Below, one piece after another: positions 33,975-46,996 of a stretch of DNA of 64,000 nucleotides (positions within the stretch are counted from its first letter, which is position 1; every line of letters starts with the position of its first letter). The notes beneath the pieces were generated by a model. It saw only the letters and a program-made list of their open reading frames with translations. It had not been told where the DNA came from and did not search any database. Origin of the DNA: Tolypeutes matacus (taxonomy: Eukaryota > Chordata > Mammalia > Cingulata > Chlamyphoridae); contig JAKSZT010054573.1 in assembly GCA_026826555.1 (NCBI GenBank), positions 930,297-994,296 of the forward strand, written 5' to 3'. The position numbers and the translations under genes are program-made.

Positions 33975-34609
33975 TGCATTCACCAGCCAAAGGGGCGCTG
34001 ATGCAAAGTACCAGAAATCTGTTGGCTTTTATAAGGAGTATTTATTTGGGGTGGAAGCTTCCAGTTACCAGGCCCTAAAGAGTCCAACTCAAATTGCTTC
34101 CTCACCAAACTGTTGCCACGTGTGCCGGCATCTGTGAGGGCTCAGCCTTCCTCTTCCTCTTCCTCTTAAGGCTCTGTGGTCCCAGCTTCTTCCGATCTCA
34201 GCTGTAGGCTGGCATAAGGCTCGTCTCTCTTCCTGGGGCTCCTTTCTTTCTGGGCTCAGCTCTGGTCTCTTCACAAGGTCAGCTGTAAACTGTCAGGCGA
34301 ATGGCTCGTCTCTCTTCCTGGGGCCTCTGCCATGTCTATGGAGCACTCTCTCTCTTCCTCTGTGTATCTTCTCTGCTGCTCTCCTTGATTGAGCGTCTGT
34401 TTATAGAGCCCACCAAGGGGGCGGGGACTCAACTCTGGGTCACCCTAATGACATGGTCGAATCAAAATCCTAGTCTTGATTTAATAAAGTAAAAGTGAAG
34501 CCTCTGAATTTAATACAATCAAAGGGTATCACACCCAGAGGAACAGACCAGTCTACAAACATAATCAATATCTCTTTTTGGAATTCATAAATAATATCAA
34601 AGTGCCACA
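33975..34609 (-). mobile_element. Solo LTR, MaLR-like family, copy D
   Basis: The left end is slightly altered (TGCATTCACCAGCC) and the right end is GTGCCACA. AAACT lies directly before (33970-33974) and after (34610-34614), an exact 5-bp target duplication. On the minus strand TATAAA is at 34405-34400 and AATAAA at 34046-34041, about 70 bp from the 3' end, giving the U3-R-U5 layout of a MaLR LTR. No internal sequence is present. Confidence 0.92.
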
Positions 34610-34834
34610 AAACTCCTCCAAACCTGGGATGTCAGATACCTTGGCTCTACAGGTGAGGAAGAGTGAAGAGAAATTTGAGTTTAGGAACTGATATTTCTTT
34701 CTGAAGTTGAACGAGACAGAGAAAGATGACAAGATCTCATGATAATAGATGGATCACGATGGCCCAAATCTTCACCTTATGAATACATTGCCTCAACAAA
34801 ATTTATAAAACAAAATTGCCTTGTTTATTTATTA

Positions 34835-34925
34835 TTCAACAAGTATTTATTGGTGCACCAGCTGCACGTTAGGTACTTCTATATTAGGGACAGTGAGGCA
34901 GAGGAACCAAGTCCCTCCCTTGTCT
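34835..34925 (-). repeat. L2 LINE 3' end, antisense
   Basis: ATTCAACAAGTATTTATTGG with a following TAGGTACTTCTATATTAGGG and AGTGAGGCAGAGGAACC reads as the inverted L2 terminus. Confidence 0.5.
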
Positions 34926-35594
34926 TCTAGTGTGGCTTTGGAGGCTGGGCTGGGGGAGCACGTGGAGGGAATGAGGCTGAGAGGAGGGGAGATGAGGCTT
35001 GTTGTCTGCTCCCCGCTGAACTCAGGGCCACAGCGAAGTGCTTCTCTGGCTGAAGACACAGTAAAATTATGGATTGCCCCCGACCCCACCCAACTGGTTC
35101 TAACTCCATCTCCCTCTATGTTCATCTGTTTTTGTCCCAAGCACTTGACCATGCATCCTGATTTTCTTGGCACCTCTTGATTTTATTTCCCTACAAATGG
35201 CCAATTTTACTGTCCATGTTGACTTTCCTCTAACAACCTGAGGCCTCCTTCCTCTTGGACCTGCTAGAAACACCTTCTGGGAAGACTTGTGGCACATGGT
35301 CTGCCCCATCTCCTTCCAGGAGGCATGTGACCTGGCCCTGGCCAGCAGTGGACTCGGCACTCTGACCACAGCCCGCAGCTCATGGATGGGTGTCCAACCC
35401 CAAATGGCCCTTTCTCATCCTGCCTCTCCCTCAGAGAGATCTACGCAATGGCCTCCATTCTTGAGGCTCTTGGAGCTGGAAACTCTTAGCACTGTATCTC
35501 CCAGCCACAAGGAGGCAGTCTGCCTAGAGTAGGAGAGCACGAAGGCAAGATTTCCTCCAAGAGTGCCCACCTTCCACACGTGTCATAGCCGCGA

Positions 35595-35830
35595 TTCCTC
35601 ACCCTCAGCAATTATTTACTTCTCAATAGCCTGCTCAGTTTTTATAAGACTTAGCAGTATCTGAAATTATATGTTGTTAATTTTCTCCTTGTTTCAGATC
35701 CACTTCTCCCACTGGAATGTTAACTCTAGGAGATTTGTGATCTCATTCTGTCTGCTTATTTTCTCTACTTATCCTTGGGACCTAAAACAGCAGGTGGTTC
35801 TTAATGAATGCTCACTTATATTTTGAGGGA
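35595..35830 (+). repeat. L2 LINE 3' fragment
   Basis: TTAGCAGTATCTGAAATTAT, CTCCCACTGGAATGTTAACT and ATTTGTGATCTCATTCTGTC, then TTCTTAATGAATGCTCACTT follow the L2 sense 3' order. Confidence 0.65.
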
Positions 35831-35934
35831 AGGTGAGAAGGAATTCTTGAGTCAGTTCCATGATGTTTTAATTTACGTAGTTTAAAATTGTAACATTAAA
35901 GCAAATGCACTTTAATATAGAGAGGTGAAGTCTA

Positions 35935-36560
35935 GCCTCACAGAGAGTGCTGGTGGGAATGTACAGTGGAACAACCACTTCAAAAAACCACTGGGCAGTT
36001 CCTGATAAAGTTAATGTAGTTCTTTGTGACCCGGAAATTCCACTTCTAGGTATATACCCAAAAGAAATGAGCACGTATTTCTACAAAAACACATGGACAA
36101 GATGTTTATGTTATGAGTTCATAATAGCCTCAAGCTGGGAAAGACGTGTCTTTTAACAAGCTAATTTATAAATCCGTTGTGGTGTATTCATACAACGTAA
36201 TACCACTCAGCAACAAAAGAATGAACTACCGAGACACTCAACAACACGGAGGACTCCAGAAGACATGATGCAAGAAGCCAGGCACCAAAGTGATGTACTG
36301 TATGATTCAATGTGTGGAGAGTTCAAGAACAGGCAAGTGCAATCTGTGGGGACAGGAGTGAGAACAGTGGTCAATTCTGGGAGGAGGGGGGCATTACTGG
36401 AAGGGGGAGGAGGAAGCTTTTCATGGGGATTGAAATGTTGACTTTTGACCCGGGTGATGGTTATACAGACAAATGTAAAAGGTCGTGTCCCTCTAGCCAG
36501 TTATAATTTTCATTTTACTGCATGTAAATTATTCCTCACTATGTAAAAATGGTGAAAAAA
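35935..36560 (+). mobile_element. L1M 3' end, plus strand
   Basis: GTGCTGGTGGGAATGTACAG, TCCACTTCTAGGTATATACC, AAGAAATGAGCACGTATTTC and GTGATGTACTGTATGATTCA mark the ORF2 end and 3' UTR of an old L1M in sense orientation. TTTACTGCATGTAAATTATT is near the 3' end. Frames are broken. It is inactive. Confidence 0.75.
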
Positions 36561-36899
36561 TGAGGATCAGGCAATGCAAGTTCTACCTTCCCACAGGCAG
36601 AAATCAGCTCTAGACTATCGCAGCTTTACCTCTAAACAGGACTTGTACCGTGTGTTCTTTCCCCTGGCCTAAAGTTGTTCATTAACTTTTTTTCCTGCCA
36701 GCGGTGGAGATTGCCAGTTTCTCACTTTTCTCTACGTTGTTGGGGCTGCTTACTACAGCTGATTAATGAGGAGGGAAGCATGCTGAAGTTTTCGACTATG
36801 GTCCCAGCTGGTTCAGATCCATTTTATATACTGCCAGACTTCTGCTCTATATGTTGAGATTCTGTGAGTACCATAAGCCTCATATTTTTATGTAATTCT

Positions 36900-37330
36900 A
36901 GAAAATCATGACTTATCAATAGAAACTGTTTGTGTTTGTCCATTTTGTCACTTTTTGCCTGGAATTCTACTCTGATTTGATATTAATATTCCCATCTTGC
37001 TTGCTTTCTCTGCTTATCTTTTCTGGTATATTTTTTATTCTATGTTATGACATTTTGTCTTATGTTTGTTTCTTGAAAACAGCATACTGAGTAGTTCAGT
37101 TTTATTTTGTGAACCTTTCCACTTATAGAAATGGTTATCATTCTCATAATAATTATTAAGACTGATATGTTCACCTTTTCTGGATGTAGAACCTGCCCTT
37201 TTTCATATATACTATTCATCTTTTTATTCTCTTCATCTATATTCTGGAAGCATTTTCTGGGCAAGTTTTCTAACTGACTAATTCAGTTTCATGCATTATT
37301 CAATCTAGTATTCTGTATTAATAATTCAGA
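36900..37330 (-). mobile_element. L1M ORF2 endonuclease-region fragment
   Basis: TCTGATTTGATATTAATATT, a GCTTGCTTTCTCTGC block and TTTCTTGAAAACAGCATACT follow the antisense order of the L1 ORF2 endonuclease region. It is highly decayed. Confidence 0.5.
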
Positions 37331-40300
37331 TATAACAACTTTTAAATAAAAGCAATGCCTCTCATGTAGGTTGCTACTTTACAGAATGTGCCGTCAGTTT
37401 TCACAGAGAATACGCATTACACGTACTTAAAGAGTTCTCCAAATTCCTTGGTAAGGTGGGCACAGCGAATGATTCCTATGAAGTAGTCTTAGGAGAGGGT
37501 GCTGTCCCAAGGTGACAGATGCATACAGCCTACCCAGTGGCCCAGCCTCTGGTAGGGACCGTGAAAAGTATTTCTGGCAGACTAGTTAAGAAAGGAAATA
37601 CAGTCACAGTGAGTGCATCACTTGGCTGTGCCATGGATAGTGTCTACTGAGTCATAATGTAAACGCTTTATGAAGTTTGGATTATATACTCTGCAAGCAT
37701 CCCCAACAGGATATCCATTCCCCAGCTTTGTCAAAATGGATAATTTGCCACACTGTTTTCATAATTTTTATAGTAAACAAAGTATTACGAATAGAGCTGA
37801 AACTTCCTTTTACTCTCCCATGACCCCATTTGTCTCTCTCCTTCCCCAGAAGTAAACACAATCCTGCGTTTGATGTTCATTAACTCCATTCTTGCTGTGT
37901 GCTTTCAGGACATTTAAGCCTTCATAAAATGTATCATTTGCATGTTTCTGTTTATATGCAAATATGTTTGATGCAGCTACCCCCCTGGAGGGGCAGTCAT
38001 GATATGGCGAAGGGAAGGAAGGGCTCAAAGGACATGTGGGGTCTTGAAAACGCACCTTGCTGTGGCTTGCCTCTCACTCCCTGCTCCCCACCGAGAGCTG
38101 GCCCCTCTGCCAAAAGTACACTTTTTACTATTTGGGTCCTTAGTTTTCTTTTCCATCCCTCCCTCCCTTCCTTTCTTCTTTTGATCGTCTGTTCTCATAG
38201 AACCCTGTCATCTTCTTTAGTTCATTTACAGTTCAATTTGCACTATGAACTGGTCAGAGAGAAAACTCAGCCAAAATGGATTCTTTATGAAGCCCTCCTT
38301 TTCTCCTTCCTAGGGAAAATGTAGGATGGAGATGCTTTAGAACTTCTCTTTTGGGGCTGCCTTAGCCCTCCTAAGCCACTGTCCCTTCCATCGCCTCAGA
38401 ATGTTGACAGAAGGTATTTCATCTTTAGGTCCCATGTGCCAAGAGGCTTAAATACATAGGCTCCAGCTCCCAGCACGTGGTTGAGCGTTGGCCTGATTAT
38501 TTCCATTTCCTCAGTGTGCATTTTCTAAGTACTTGTCACCCAGCTCATCAGGGAAGCACACCAGACTCCAGAGAGGGAGTTCTGACCCTCGATTCCACAA
38601 GGGAACACCCACTATAATCCCAAGAGCTCACACCTGAGGCCAGAGAGCTCCACCTGGTCGTTAGCAGGACAGATGCCTTCCCACCCCGGGCTGCCAGTGA
38701 GGGCCAGGCACCAGGAGTCTACGAATTTACTTCACCTTCTTGTGCAGAAGGCATGAGTGAGAATTTCCCTTCTTCCAATGTCGGTGGTAAAATACTGCTG
38801 TACAAACTGGCCAGATTAAAGCCAACCTAGAGCAGTGGCTGCATCAGCAGCTCAGCGATCATTTGTCCCCACGTGGATGAGAGCCTGCTTTCCTTATGGC
38901 AGGTTGTTGCAGTGGTCCTTCTTGAAGCTGTTTATGGAAGATACCAATTTCTTAGGAAAAGAGGGTCGCCCTAAGTCTCTTGGCTGAAGATGCTCAATTT
39001 ATGGTCTTCAGTTCCATCTCTGTCATCATAGACATTTTCACAAATAACTGAATGACTGTGTCATAAAACACTAATATTTCTAGGAGAGAAAATAGCATCT
39101 CTTTATCATCTTAAAGGGTTGTGTTTATTTCTCCAGTAGAGAATCACTTCTCCATAAATTAATAGGTGTGTAAGCGTACGTGAGCGTAAGCGTGTGGTTC
39201 TATTACCGGTATGCATGGTGGAGGGAATTATCTTTGACTTGGAGGTCTCCTATCAGTTTCTTTGGCAGAGAAATAGACATTAATAGCAAAGCCATCCTTT
39301 GTCAAGTGCTAACGTTACAGGTAGTCATGGACATCAAGACCCCAGAGAGACATTGGGACGAAGCTATAAATAAGCGGGGCTCTCCATGCCACAGCGTCGA
39401 GCTAGAAGGCCCAGTGGATTCTCCTTTGCACAGCGAGAGAGGCAGGCCAAACCCTGTTCATCTTCAACATCGCACAGAGAAGCAGAGAGGGGGCTGAAAA
39501 AGAGGAAGGGAAAAGCTCACTTCTTGTCAACTGTGGAAGTCCATAATCCATTCTCAGTGTTTTGACTTGCAGCAATTTAACTATTTTTACCTGAGATAGA
39601 GTCCTGCTGTCAAGTTTAAAGCCGAAGGCCATAATGTCACGACAAAGGAGAGTGGCTCATTAAAGCACTTCCCTCGTCTCGCTTTCAAGATTTCATTCTT
39701 TAAACATTTTGAGTTGCATTTTGATAAAACCATCTTGGATTACCTATTTCCCTTTAGGATCTGACAATGTATTTTGATTATTGCAGATTAACGGTGGTTA
39801 GATTTGGCAATGCTGACTTGCCTCAGGGAACAAGGAGATTAATCTGTTCTCAGACAGTAATGAAATGTTGGTTTCTTCACACTCCCAGAAATACCCTGGG
39901 TGTTATTTCATTGTCCAGTTGTAGTCACTGTCATTTTCATCTTTTTATCAACATGCTCTTGTTGATAACACAACTGTAAAGCAGGCAAGCTGCCAACATT
40001 TTCTAATGTGTTCGTTTGAATAAGAGAAGGTCTTTCTAATATTCAAAGTCTCTTTTCATACTCTTGTGCCTTTGGCCAATTTAAAACTATATTATTGCAA
40101 CAGTATGTGCCAGCTTATAGCATCAAATCCATTGATACCTTTAGTTTTAAACGTGAGTGTCCTCCTTCCCCAGAGCCCATCGTCCTTCCTAGTAAGGCCT
40201 CAGGGGCATCCGCTGCTAAATAAGCTCCCTTGGCAGAGAAAGGAGAACTTAATTTGCTGGGTTTAGTACCTAAGCAAAGCAGTTGGAATGTGAATTGAAT

Positions 40301-41525
40301 TCAGGCCTCCGGAGAGAAGAGTTTATTCAGCTTTTTGTCAAATAGCATCCTTTCCTTCTAAGGATAAAAAGGCATTCTAAGTATTTCTCGGCCCCCAACA
40401 GTGTGGGCAGGGCTGCCACCTGTGGATATAAGCAGGCTGTGTTGATAGGGGGTATGTGCTCCCCACACATAGTGAGTTATGATGGACAACAGGTGAATAT
40501 TTTACAGGCCTAGACAATGATTGCCTTCTGTAGCCTACACCCCTTAAGCTTTCACGATGTGAGTTGATTTCTGAAAATGCAACATGCCTTGAACTTTTCA
40601 GGAAGGGAGCTATGCCGTAAGGGGGAAGGAGAGAGTAAGTCTCCATGGGGGTTTGGTGCTGCCTGGTCGCTTCTCCTGTAATGAGCTGCCCTCTGGAGGA
40701 GCAGGTGACAAGCGAGGCGGTGATGCCCTCCTTAGCTCTAGCGGCTGGGATTGACTGGTTTTGGAAGACTAGCATTACCTACAGTGAAAGGCATACTCGT
40801 TAGTCAGAGAGGAAGGCGGAAGTGAATCATTAGCCTCATGCTCAGAGAAGGGTTTGCAAAGCAATGAAAATAATTGCCTTCATGGAGGATAGCCCTTTCC
40901 AAAGTTCTCCTCCTTTGATAGGTCAGAATTCAAGCTCGGTGGCAGCATAGGAGCCAGCACAGATGGGATTCTCCTTTCTCCCTGCTCCTACGGAATGCTG
41001 TTGGTTTGAAGGCAGGATGGCACTCAGGAAGCGGGAGCTCAGGGGAGCAGGCCAGCTTCCAGGAGACCATCAGAGGGCACAGCTCGAGTCCCGGCTGGAC
41101 GCGATGGCGGAGGGCTTGCCAAGTGCTGAGGGAGGCCCCGCTGGAGTGTGATCCGTTCTTCTGCACGAGCAAAGGGAGTAAGCACTTCACAAACTGGAAA
41201 TCACCTGCGGTCACATCACTGCTCTAAGAGGGCCTTCCTAGCCGGCACGTCCCTTGTCAGCCACCTGCTCCCAAGGGATGGGAAACAGCGCTGCTTTCCA
41301 GCCTTTCTTTTCCACCCTTCACACTGACATAAACACCTCCCCTCTTCCATTTCTTAATGCCTGGAATAGAATGTGCTTGCGTAATTTCAACCACGCGGGT
41401 GTTTCAGGTGAAGACTGAGGGAGATAAGCTGTCTACAAGTGTTCAAGCTAGCCCAGAAGCCATGCTGCAAACACAGTATGAGTCAGTGTTAGTTGGCTCA
41501 TTCAGTAACCACCTCCAGATCACTT
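37331..41525. other. 4.2 kb without a recognised feature
   Basis: Mixed unique-looking sequence. The longest frames (141 codons at 37899-38324, 132 codons at 40377-40775 on the minus strand) have no family resemblance. A CCTT-rich pyrimidine tract lies at about 38153-38180. Old diverged repeats may be present but I cannot name them. Confidence 0.4.
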
Positions 41526-41529
41526 GATC

Positions 41530-41650
41530 GCTGTACTGGAAGCTCCTTCACGCAAGGAATATGCCTTGCTGGCCGCCGTGTCTCTAGGAGCTTGTGTGCC
41601 AGCACCATCGTAGGCTCATGACGTGACTATTAGTTGAATGAATAACAGGT
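41530..41650 (+). repeat. L2 LINE 3' end
   Basis: ACTGGAAGCTCCTTCACGC, GCCTTGCTGGCCGCCGTGTC and AGTTGAATGAATAACAGG follow the L2 terminus in sense. Confidence 0.55.
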
Positions 41651-43025
41651 TCTTGTTATGTACCTGCCACAAAACCCAATGAATGGAGGGTAACTGCAAA
41701 ATAGCTTAGGACCAGACCCATATTTTGAAAGATGATGGCTTATAAATGATGAACTACAGGAACACAGAGGAGGGAGCAGTGACTTCTGCCTTGGGGGTTG
41801 AGGAGTCTGCGATGTAGTTAGGAATGAGTATGAAGGTGGGTAGGAGTTCAACCGTGAGAGAAGGGAAAGGGGGCAGCTTTCCAGCCAGAGAGTCTACATA
41901 GATGCCTGAGAGTGGTGGTGAGTGTCATGGCAGGAGCCCAAGATTTGCAAGTGAAAGTGGCTCTACCTGGAAGGAAAGTGTAGGACATGATTGGAACTCA
42001 CGTTTTCTTGAGATTGCCCCTTACCCTTTGTTCAGTTGGAGCCATTATATCATAGATGGGGAAAACCTAGATTCAGGGAGCCAATCAAAGACGCTGGCTG
42101 TCTTTTAGGCATGGTGAGAGCTGTGTCTGCAGAGGACGATGGCACTGGCTGGCCGTGGGGACAGAGAAATCGAATCGCGCATAGACTTGGCCTGTGGGTG
42201 ATGGCGTGCAGGAGACCCCTAGGCTTGCCGCTGTGTCTGCATCACCCCTGAAACCCAGGTGGTGAGATGGGCCACCAGCAGCCGATGGCTCGTATTTCTG
42301 CTCAGAGCTTGTGGAAAAGGGACTCTTTCCAGTTAGGGCAAAATCCTAGCCCAAACCAATAATGTTGTCTGAACAAACGGAACATTTTATCGGGCCGGAG
42401 AAGGGCTCATGCGTAAAACTGAGCAATAAGGAGCTCAAGGACTGGAAGTACAGAAACCCTTGCTAACTACAGGCAAGGTAGCCATGTTGTTGCTGCCGTG
42501 TAAGAATTCAGATTTCTTCACTCTGAAAAGAAATGCGATCACGACTGGGCAAAAGAGCATTCGCTGTGGCCTTGCTAAGAAGGCAGAATATGCACGCAGC
42601 GATGCAATTTGTCAACGCGCACAGCAGGAAAAAGGTAGCAAATACAACGTTCCAAAGCATTCCGTAGCACAGAGAACGTGTTGATAAGGCAAATGCGGAG
42701 GAAAATGCAGAAGAAATGCCTTAGCTCTGTACAGCCTACACGATGACTGATTCGCCACCAGGTTTCCCTGGAGGTGGGAATGGCTGCTGGGCCCCTATAG
42801 AGTTTATCAAAGGCTGGCACAGCAACTTCCACTGGCTCTCCCAGCACCTGCTGCAAAGCCTGCAGGCACCCAGTCAACTGCGCCCCGCCTCTGCCCGGCG
42901 AGGGGCCAGAGCCCGCAGGCCCAGGGCCACCCTCTAGAGTCCCCTTCGGGCACCAGTCGCGAGCTCGGGGCCCAGGCCACCTGCACTGCTGACAACTGGC
43001 TGCCCATGTGGGGCTCCCCACCACC
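41651..43025. other. No recognised feature
   Basis: No repeat or gene is supported. A 149-codon minus frame (42575-43024) is unassigned. Confidence 0.35.
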
Positions 43026-43029
43026 CCTG

Positions 43030-43620
43030 GGTTCTATAATTCACTAGAACGACTCGCGGAGCTCGTGAGAGCGTTATATTGACGATTATAGCTTCCCTGT
43101 CGTGAAAGGGTACGAGTCAGAAGAGGCCCAGAGAAGAGGCGTGTAGGGCGAGGTCTTGGAGGGTCTCAGGTGCAAGCCCCCAGGCCCCCCCCCCCCGCCC
43201 CCGCGAGCCAGAGCGTGTCAGCCTCCAGGCACAGCTGCCATACATCACCCGAGTCGTGGGAGCCCATGTGACTTCGAGTGTCCCAAGTTGCCATAGGGTC
43301 TCCTTCCTTATGTAGGCGTGATGGATGGAATCGAGATCCAGGGGGCTAAGCTCACTGTGCAGCCCCCGCCGCTCCCAGAGGGCGGGGGGGTGGGGCCGAG
43401 AGCACCTGCTTGGCCTCTCTGGTGGGCGTGGCCCCCACCCCCTCCAACTATCAGGTGTGGTCCTGGGCAAAAGACCACCTACACAGAAAATGCCAGAGAG
43501 CACAGGTTGCTTCTGCAGGAGCTGGCGACAAGGACCAGCCAAGTTCCGCACTGTGCTGCAGTCCCCAAAGAGGCACGGCGCTGTTTCTTGAAAGAGGGAA
43601 GATGCACACACGTATGCATA
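43030..43620. mobile_element. LTR-like fragment, GC-enriched
   Basis: ATTCACTAGAACGACTCGCG, GTTATATTGACGATTATAGC, GGTACGAGTCAGAAGAGG and CTCCTTCCTTATGTAGGCG follow the order of a placental LTR I recognise but cannot name with certainty. A C homopolymer (about 43188-43202) and GC-rich drift are present. Confidence 0.4.
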
Positions 43621-44179
43621 TGCATATCTAATTTATAATGCACACTCTTAAATGAGCATTTCTGTGATTTGCTTTAAACTTGGGATTTTAATTAACATTA
43701 AAGGAGGGAATGTTGTCTTGTGTTTGTCCTCATGGGACATGTTTCTTTATATTTCTTTTCCTTTTAAATGCATGGAAAAGTTGGTATAAAATCCTATGGT
43801 TTAATCAGCAGTGCAAATTAATGTGTGGTTTTGTTCTTTTGTCACGTTAATCATGGGTTCCGTTCTTAGAGTCTTCAGGGATTGCCAGGACTTATGTGCC
43901 AGGGACTATTTTCCACGTATCGAAATATTTGGCAGCATAGTATTAAGAATTTAGAAATTGATTTTTAATTTCCTGTATCTTCTATAATTTAGTTATGGAA
44001 AAGCCTTGTTAGTATTATTATTATTAGCTACCTTACTCTAATGAAAAATATACATGCCAAAATATTTTGGAAAAGTTAAATTACCATGATAGTTTTATGT
44101 GAGCAGATAAAATGACTGTGGTAAGTACAGAAAATGCAGTTTTTTCTATAGCTTCTTAATGCATTTAAAGAGATTTGAG

Positions 44180-44366
44180 GGAAGCGGCTGTGGCTCAATC
44201 AGTAGGGCTCCCGTTTACCATATGGGAGGCCCCGGGTTCGGTTCCCGGGGCCTCCTGGTGAGGGCAGGCCCGCCCGCACGGCGTGGTTAGCTGACCCAGC
44301 GAGCACAAGCAGCAAGGGGGGGATAAATGAATAAATAAATAAAATCTTTAAAAAAAATAAATAAAT
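44180..44366 (+). mobile_element. DAS SINE, plus strand, with exact target duplication
   Basis: The head GGAAGCGGCTGTGGCTCAAT carries the A box and GGTTCGGTTCCC the B box. The DAS-specific tail (GGCGTGGTTAGCTGACCCAG) ends in an A/T-rich AATAAATAAATAAA run. AAAGAGATTTGAG occurs at 44167-44179 and 44367-44379, an exact 13-bp target duplication. Only a handful of differences separate it from the copy at 50554. Confidence 0.95.
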
Positions 44367-44508
44367 AAAGAGATTTGAGATGCACTGTAGAACAACTTTT
44401 CAGAGGAACACTTGGGCTTCAAAAAGTTTGAAAATAACACATAAATTGAAGGAACGTCATCATACTATACCAGAACCAAATGAAGTGATTTAAAAAATAC
44501 CACTTTAT

Positions 44509-44850
44509 GGGAAGCAGTTATGGCTCAGGCAACTGAGGTCCTGCCTACCACATGGAAAGTCGATGGTTCGGTTCCCGGTGCCTCCTAAAGAAGACAGCGA
44601 GCTGGCGTGACTGGCAGGCTTGGCAAGCTGACACAACAAGATGACGCAACAAGAGACACAAGAAGAAAAAACATAGTGAGAGACACAACAAAGCAGGGAA
44701 CAGAGGTGACTCAAGAGATGAGATGCCTCCCTCCCACATCAGAGGTCCTAGGTTCAGTTCCCGGGGCCTCCTAAAGAGACAGCACACAACAAGTGCGAAC
44801 AACAAGGGGGTGGGGAAAAATAAATAAGTAAATAAAATAAATCTTTTTTA
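44509..44850 (+). mobile_element. DAS SINE, dimeric, plus strand
   Basis: The first unit begins GGGAAGCAGTTATGGCTCAG with B box GGTTCGGTTCCC. The linker is rich in ACACAACAAGA pieces. The second unit begins near 44697 and has GGTTCAGTTCCC. The tail is AATAAATAAGTAAATAAAAT. The flanks AAAAATACCACTTTAT (44493-44508) and AAAAATCACTTTAT (44851-44864) are a target duplication with a small length change. Confidence 0.9.
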
Positions 44851-44994
44851 AAAAATCACTTTATAAGATGCAAATTTAATTTTTTAGAAAAGCAAAGTTA
44901 TTGCTTAATAAAAACACCAGACAAATATTATTTAACTCTTATTTCCTATAAAGCAGGGAAAACAGTCTTCAGGGGATTTTGAACCATTTAAATG

Positions 44995-45800
44995 ATATGC
45001 AAATTTTGTGTGCCTTTATTTACCCATTCTGCCGTTGTTAGGCATTTAGTTATTGCCTTTTTGTTCTATTACAAATAGCACTGCTCTGAACATTCTTTTT
45101 TTTTTTTTGTATTGGAGTGAAATTCACATAACGTAAAATTAGCCATTTTAAAATGTGTAACCCAGTGGCATCTAGCACACTCACAGGAGTGCACGACCAT
45201 CAAGTGTCTCTAATTCCAAGCTATCGTCCTCGCTCCCGAGGCTCCAGATATTCCCGTGCGTGTCTGGTGGATGTTTGCATCTTTCCTGTTGTGCCTGTGC
45301 TGGGAAGTACAATTCCTGGGTCATAGCTCTGTATTTTTAAAATGGCATTCATAGAATGCTCCCCGATGTAGCTCAGAGACTTCATGGGATAACACATTTT
45401 GGATTTAAAAATAATATTTACTTATTGCAGTCAATTTGGAAAGTCCATAAAATCTAAAGTAAAGAATAAAAATTGCCTGAAATACTCACATCCAGAAGAG
45501 TGCCATTTAGCGATTCAGGGTGTTTCAGCCTGTTGTGTGCACATTTTATTTACTGCTTTTAAAGCCATTTCCTTTTTACTTAATGGTGAATTTTGTTTCA
45601 CTGCTATTCCTTTAGAACACGTTTAACGGTTGAGTGAGTATTCCATCATACATATCTATTTTGGCTCATTTTCCCATTTGTAAATTTTCAGGTCATTTCT
45701 AGTTTTTCAGTGTTTTAAATATCAGTGTTGGGAATTCACATGAATCCATTTTTGTGGGAGTGTACCTTTGATTATTTTCTTGGAATTCCTTTAGAAAATG
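44995..45800 (-). mobile_element. Nested old L1 fragments
   Basis: TTATTTACCCATTCTGCCGT and CTATTACAAATAGCACTGCT are antisense L1 ORF2-end text. A T run at 45099 begins a second L1MB-type 3' UTR (TATTGGAGTGAAATTCACAT, to about 45230). 45590-45790 resumes old L1 text (CCATTTGTAAATTTTCAGG, TGGAATTCCTTTAGAAAATG). Boundaries are approximate. Confidence 0.6.
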
Positions 45801-46996
45801 GGTGAAATTGCTGGAACTGGGGCAATGACCAGTCTTAAAGTTTTTGATCTCTATTTCCACAGAAGGCTATTTCAGCTTGTGTCACATAACAGTGGTGCAG
45901 GAAACGAATGAATCGCCATTTCTCTTCCCCTCGACTCATGTGGCCTAATAAAAATTCCTTGACAATTCAGTTAGAGTAGGGTACAAATCAGGTGTGTTGT
46001 AAAATATATCAGGCAGGTTATCTACATGGAAATGCATCATTTTCTTTTAGTAGAGATGAAAATAGGACATTTAAAAATATAATGTTTCAGTGGAAATATC
46101 ATGTAGAACTATAGGCAGTGAAAATGTTTACCAGTCTAGTGGTAGATGGAATGTTCTAGAATAGTTTCCTATGCCCCCCCATACACTTATCATTCTTATA
46201 TAAACCATGTACCAATATTTCATTATTGATACAAATATTCTTTCTGTGCCTACAGTTACAAAATAAGTAAGTTATTGCCCCCATCACCCCCTCTCATGGC
46301 CAAAGGGTTTCTTTTTTTAAAAATATATTTTTATTACAAAAGTTGTGAACTTACAAAACCATCATGCACATGTGTAGAATTCCCATACAACACCCCTTCA
46401 CCAACACACCACACCGGGGTGGAACGTTTGTTACAGATTGTGAGATAATATCATCAGGCAATCACCACTAACCATGGTCCATAGCGTACACTTGGCATAT
46501 TTTTTCCATACCCTCCTATTATTAACACACTACATCTTTGGCATAGATGCGAGCATATTACAATATTACTGTTAACTATAGTCCCTAGGTTACATTAATT
46601 GTATTTTTCTTATGCTTCTCCACATTCCAACTACCCTACAATTGTGATGTACATCCATTCTAGTTCACAGGGCATTCTTGCATTTGTACCATCAACCACA
46701 ATTCTCATCCACCTCTGGGTTCACTGTGTTATTCAGTCCCTAGATTATTCTTCAGCTTTCTTTCAAATGACATTGACATCCCTAGACTACCCTTGCCAGC
46801 CACAATCCCATTTATAATCCAGCTGCTACTCACTCTAATGTGTTATATATGTCTATCCATTTCCACACTCTTACAGTCAGGTTAATTAAAACTCCTACGT
46901 ATAGTAAGCATCAGTACTCCTGTGCAGCCCTCCTCTTATCTCCTAATAACCTACGCTCTAGGTTTTAACTCCATGCGTTTATTCTTTGTATTTAGT

